From: JBDZUZ01 sp040255445
GTDB taxonomy: Bacteria; Planctomycetota; Phycisphaerae; Phycisphaerales; UBA1924
NCBI GenBank assembly: GCA_040255445.1
Contig: JBDZUZ010000084.1
Location: 1 to 16,974, forward strand
DNA length: 16,974 nt
Reading direction: 5' to 3'
The translations under genes were made by a program, and so were the position numbers. Of this stretch, positions 16,601 to 16,974 are shown piece by piece. The notes under the pieces are model-generated. The model had not been told where the DNA came from. It worked only from the letters and a program-made list of their open reading frames with translations, and ran no database searches. Position 1 is the first letter of the stretch; each line of letters opens with the position of its first letter.

Positions 16601-16693
16601 GTCGGTGCAGGGCGGCGTTGTTTGGGCGGCAGTGACCTGCGTGAAGGCAAGTGCGGCGAGGACGAGAGTTCGAAGTTTTTCGCGGTGCAGCAT
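7625..16693 (-). CDS. Giant Sec-exported Rhs/YD-repeat polymorphic toxin with Hint domain and HNH/EndoVII-like tip
   Basis: One intact frame of 3022 residues. Residues 1-23 (MLHREKLRTLVLAALAFTQV plus TAA) form a Sec signal peptide. Residues 160-240 (LDGAVDLVTGLPLIQVSDLE and onward) resemble the start of an Rhs shell. A Cys cluster (C413, C416, C420; DCVECTQNC) follows. YD repeats run from about 1745, with weaker ones from about 1460 (NYDLATGRLTHTR, YDARGNMLAERQ, YAYDVAGNRTW, YDAWNRLIQINYG). The core closes with FGRFMQADP and NLYQYLGSNPWRRFDPMGL (D2642). A hydrophobic pretoxin segment (2647-2778), a Hint domain (C2779-N2928) and a His-rich tip (2929-3022) complete it. In known Rhs systems the YD repeats form a cocoon enclosing the toxic tip, which is released by proteolysis and attacks competitors. 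GGAG is 6 nt before the ATG. The propeller gene downstream is the likely immunity gene. The target is inferred to be nucleic acid. Confidence 0.93.
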   Translation of the reverse strand: MLHREKLRTLVLAALAFTQVTAAQTTPPCTDHLRDRVPVTTQGAPGVDPCEAFWGVGGTHDAPFWISANDYAAGFPIATCWRDVRTVLETVCSFTSGPPVPQGHMPWAASWDAAGFDLNVNLLGQPSIGDFLPPSPVLSGTPSPLVANADMSAPTGWQGLERPTLDGAVDLVTGLPLIQVSDLELPLDGGVFRLIRTRSHDSGFSAHSPCHDVDRWWDWAGEGWMVSENPLLLIDSAVPDIVGNQPRTTYLILDAHHSIPFQLIEDTGFYEAPARFRARLTHNGQWSPTTRSWIARPTSYEVSLYDGALRYTFVGIYDDIPINWWTSDLGLCTASPDPCESTLHARPFLYKQFADAGITSVTSWQPWAIGRNPGVGLPYYGLCTLIEDNYGHRVEINYCDVIQQATDMQSTDCVECTQNCGAKGQIESIVIRSGGQIQWTLIYKHRIAPANQPTPVLDPGIDLTDVYGRRVIDSIYVYEGDQLSRVAALNACEAFSAAHIQLPVGQGPHQPQAVDALDGLPVVDQQAATGWKHRVRYHYDFQYQAGNVQGPISSPPTLLKTTIESADETQTNGTPTARERVFWYQSSDGGPWLEAIFEDTDLDAAITAVGDAFGEHLGVNNIALEAVDSGDPNTFSSALREAVASHASVRLSNSGSRLYTSASSDGPAWSSLVTATPTGSSFVKQDPNTLFLGSRTASGGSGEVHLASIRGADGTFRYYRIFRLAVGYGTGAGNNAPQPIFPDPSVFHAPYAWRGYTLDNNGMEQAEAPADYTQARWISVIDEFRDYETMMDGSSYGSGTVQQQGYGLKIGQTSRRVAEIGASGVMLRDLTWQFSDDGVAVTGEGLGEEYVYEKASILLAQLGHTLTPLPAGTPPTGLPLDHYAEHDPDFALRRELVPVEHRSIGWSVAYLADQGMPESSRGATQGFVRFFEYGKHEYLGPNRPIVSLQLKAEGVKRGRAHLGRPDADDPLDPNMGGGPRMYTRQVFWPADLNAASLYEHECEVQFTTPVTHLLTAAPMPGQHSLDWVATHSLTFRDHSQVDPGPVPERPIVSKIVIGAPRFQRPDQNEPYFPVEREWYSETSAMTWAASGLVLNPLNPAPSGPGEELQSLTFTRYLRDSNDRPLFTILDADSSRPLTIHSDAPNPPTQADIGTPPDNWSRIADTNALNYVTAFAYNNPGDTISDVYFPGGRRWARRVVIITHQEFPLDSNGERDYSANPKWNVDGFDTANFDCLDESQGCLPILERRDYFAREYIINDLDGTTSLESRSLGEMKDYRGRDAVGGPVRNRRVYFATQPSDAPSPVPFVFDQSLVIDERTQPRFFQEAQVQLGLTSDGRVSKAELLEADPNGAMLSVGSKEVHNLIDVYREREIDGTITRTTRNKLGQPLRTYKGNLDARWTQGPTHESNLVLLDRLSYGDGVHDALMPIESRRYTYHPTWGEDYYGAPPSTDPDGYATLTGYDWRMRPVRVDDYGSDPVTGSRDPAVAPCLNTTVTILDHLDRPLIRAQFGMWTSSSPLTLPVDLNPVTRTAEHEVADPRPSAIRFLSGEVSQPPIALTEWFYGPDGTVNETRTYDVGSTAAAPRWHSDYSFSGRGGVQVYSQRPHQGVKITRVDGLGRASSSAAMWRDGATWNHELSRTDYTIDANGDVIDTWRLERVVSGGSPTLDASTGGNAVRSRSVAWYDPKKRMIASADLGTEQGAGFVAGAPQYIRPMDDGNVSAPKINFQTNGVVNDEPLGPEALLSVNNYDLATGRLTHTRHPDGSITEFNYDRAGRLASKVENRFGDPMLRRTTEYRYQYGRLIEITAYRTSSNTNPQRTEVFYGAKVLGETTVGGVRGYEEKSFRGDLIGKMVLPAEDSSQGAATDPIFLRYTFSGQIAERTDARGLTFRYFYDALDRVDEVVVGHYDENELFVDKYPASMTLPSGAPIDRVGYVKYIYDSAGRTSDVIAYVRQGGAVVTHNQYSYDARGNMLAERQLHGAVITSQNVAATPTIDYAWDYEATDSGAQIGHNRLTSMTYPAHVGLPRRVVNVEYGAPGGVDDLLSRISKLSTRLSSQTTAATVDVGTFQYIGTGRRRSLTLGHGNGAIAADLHLSTETGLAGLDRFGRIQDLHFKSTANPSSTMFRGQYAYDVAGNRTWAQITQAPIAGQPQENTRSQLNQYNQLNQLIGTQVGHLATGSGAPYIDTQSMIRSDTWNPDLLGNWSQLLTASTGGRLSTGNLDGGYGYELGGYDTSQTVIPWRHPDGWDAQDDGRGIRHIVNNQNEITTLQTHDGDYTQSTETEIRYDVAGNMIFDGVYLYQYDAWNRLIQINYGHLAPPPENLGGNPPSEPGLAEVVADELVKHFTYDGVGRLIRTQSPYPSPQDNQGLRSERFYYDGVRRIQELVADPTLALGEAMVSGDTQVQAAAIESEASQSDAAEGEVDDSSGAIAVEQEQLKDGPPTEQPIATARLEREYIWGPGDGPAGVDEMLAQFDADRTPWWVIQDAGGDIVALCDNTNDLVTGAPFVAAQWTYDAYGAVVSADHLAAHPFMRAGHKGLFFERLDVGAADPAVPGAAAMESPRLVPFAHAIVHNRNRAYNPQFGRFMQADPNAAGMSLLATAAYSGRGMRAIAVAFDLQGRYGDGANLYQYLGSNPWRRFDPMGLSWDPFDMVDEFLAEDAGSKAAWLAQAGQHARAAAIVAATVASYLPFPIASLAGDIALVALGEQSSSEMAAGIAMGLIPGGKLLGGVGGFAGRIVGTAWASAKAYAGQFGRALIKRVGGLADRALSVIRRGCGCFTPGTEVWTTHGLLPIEEVVVGDLVLAMDPETGDLSLQEVTSVFARDSAPLVEIVLAINLHIEESNADANANQLTTIVTTEEHPFLHISKGWLKAGSLVSGDQIKTIFGDYAAVVQAVGFVDKAGRVHNIEVATTHSYVVDGHGIVVHNNQCPITTKFEFHHFLPQEHWTKLEQWFTPRELDELGETIARDWHKRIHGKETGLPNSWNDRWKKWLDTHDISNTSKEDAIDFMESLKWEFGFHF
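7628..7909 (-). other. C-terminal toxin tip of the Rhs protein (HNH/EndoVII-like signature)
   Basis: Residues 2929-3022 follow the Hint VVHN end. Conserved-looking residues are H2940-H2941 in FEFHHFLPQEHW, W2971-H2972 and H2976 in RDWHKRIHG, and W2986-N2987 with W2990 in SWNDRWKKWL. The pattern HH-x-x-PQ, H-x-x-x-H-G, WN-x-x-W recalls HNH/EndoVII-superfamily toxin tips (the AHH/GHH/LHH/WHH-type groups). Nuclease activity is inferred, not shown. Base composition is much lower in G+C than the Rhs core (19/60 in 7621-7680 against 40/60 in 8941-9000). Confidence 0.6.
7910..8359 (-). other. Pretoxin Hint (Hedgehog/intein-type) autoprocessing domain of the Rhs protein
   Basis: Residues 2779-2928. 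The nucleophile is C2779 in CFTPGTEV; block B is TTEEHPFLHI with H2862; then RVHNIEVATTHSYVV with H2915, and the end GIVVHN with H2927-N2928. Hint domains of this class cleave the peptide bond at their end to free the toxin; here that would release the 94-residue tip. All expected catalytic positions are present, so the domain is probably active. Confidence 0.85.
8360..8755 (-). other. Hydrophobic pretoxin segment of the Rhs protein
   Basis: Residues 2647-2778 lie between the Rhs core end and the Hint domain. Long apolar stretches (AAAIVAATVASYLPFPIASL, DIALVALG, MAAGIAMGLIPGGKLLGGVG) suggest helices that could insert in a membrane, perhaps for translocation of the tip. This resembles pretoxin transmembrane regions of other secreted polymorphic toxins. 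Confidence 0.65.
8756..11461 (-). other. YD-repeat / Rhs core region of the Rhs protein
   Basis: Residues about 1745-2646 hold the clearest YD repeats and the conserved Rhs C-terminal core. Two departures stand out: a Glu/Asp/Ser/Ala-rich linker near residues 2395-2440, and 35 residues between FGRFMQADP and NLYQYLG where only a handful are usual. The core end NPWRRFDPMGL matches the NPxxxxDPxGL hallmark next to which Rhs proteins are cleaved by their aspartyl-protease site. Confidence 0.85.
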
Positions 16694-16867
16694 GAACGAC
16701 TCCGGAGGGCAGCCGTCGCATGACAGCCACGGCGAGCATTAGAGCGATCGGTTGACTCAGCCGCAAGTCGAATCATCCGAAACTGGGTGCCCTTGACGCG
16801 GCGACCGCACCTTGAGACTCTGTCCCGCTATCGTCGAGTCGGATTCTGCGGCAAGGGGATATCGAGG
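16694..16867. promoter_or_regulatory. Divergent intergenic region between rhs and a plus-strand gene
   Basis: This region must carry the rhs promoter and probably the promoter of the gene to the right. For rhs it holds GGAG at 16703-16700. A weak promoter candidate on the minus strand is TTGCGG (16766-16761) and TAATGC (16741-16736) with 19-nt spacing. On the plus strand TTGACG (16793-16798) lacks a good -10 partner. No operator palindrome was recognised. Confidence 0.35.
16700..16703 (-). promoter_or_regulatory. Ribosome binding site of rhs
   Basis: GGAG is 6 nt before the ATG at 16693, the same spacing as at tatA and the propeller gene, confirming the start ahead of the signal peptide. Confidence 0.7.
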
Positions 16868-16974
16868 ATGCGGAACCTAATTGGACCGTGGCTGGCCCTT
16901 GTGGGTCTCTCGGTGGCCTACAGGGCCGCCGCGTCAACACTCGCACTTCCCCATCCCCCGTCCCCCCCCTCCCT
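16868..16974 (+). CDS. N-terminal fragment of a probable exported protein (partial at window edge)
   Basis: From ATG 16868 the frame stays open to the edge: MRNLIGPWLALVGLSVAYRA, then Ala, Ser, Thr and a Pro/Ser-rich stretch. A short positive N-terminus, an apolar core and small residues resemble a signal peptide. A purine-rich stretch (AAGGGG, 9 nt upstream) could serve as ribosome binding site. Too little remains to name it. The last 30 bases are almost only C and T, so the reading frame near the edge should be treated with caution. Confidence 0.4.
   Translation, partial: MRNLIGPWLALVGLSVAYRAAASTLALPHPPSPPS

Overview
The window is GC-rich DNA, tightly packed outside one AT-richer patch, and most likely comes from a Planctomycetota genome (Phycisphaerae-like). 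That placement is inference. It rests on the giant Sec-exported YD-repeat/Rhs protein with the core ending SNPWRRFDPMGL and a hydrophobic pretoxin segment, on the secreted parallel beta-helix protein, and on the base composition. No rRNA, tRNA, CRISPR array, insertion sequence or integrase was seen.

Left part (1-3296, minus strand): folD-like gene, then tatA, then a secreted right-handed beta-helix protein that runs off the left edge. The FolD-like protein is the surprise: three residues known to be catalytic in E. coli FolD (K54, Q98, D121) are Q, H and E at exactly the same numbers, so it may lack cyclohydrolase activity. Middle (3346-6329, plus strand): ligA, encoding an NAD+-dependent DNA ligase whose zinc finger is split by a long charged insert, then a CYTH-domain (class IV adenylate cyclase-like) gene. 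folD and ligA are divergent across only 49 bp. Neither has a Shine-Dalgarno sequence, and each has a -10-like hexamer exactly 6 nt before its start codon, which suggests leaderless mRNAs.

Right part (6697-16693, minus strand): one uninterrupted 3022-codon rhs gene fills over half the window. In order it encodes a Sec signal peptide, a long N-terminal shell region, YD repeats, the Rhs core terminus, a hydrophobic pretoxin segment, a Hint autoprocessing domain and a 94-residue His-rich tip resembling HNH/EndoVII-type nuclease toxins. Directly after it, with GGAG 3 nt past the rhs stop, lies a predicted cytosolic beta-propeller gene, which by position is the cognate immunity gene. The tip and the immunity gene are much AT-richer than the Rhs core, as expected for an exchangeable toxin-immunity cassette. 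I regard this pair as the most interesting system here.

The far right end holds a divergent intergenic region and the first codons of a plus-strand gene for a probable exported protein, cut by the window edge in a C-rich run. Three genes (tatA, rhs, propeller gene) share GGAG exactly 6 nt before the start codon, which helped to choose starts.
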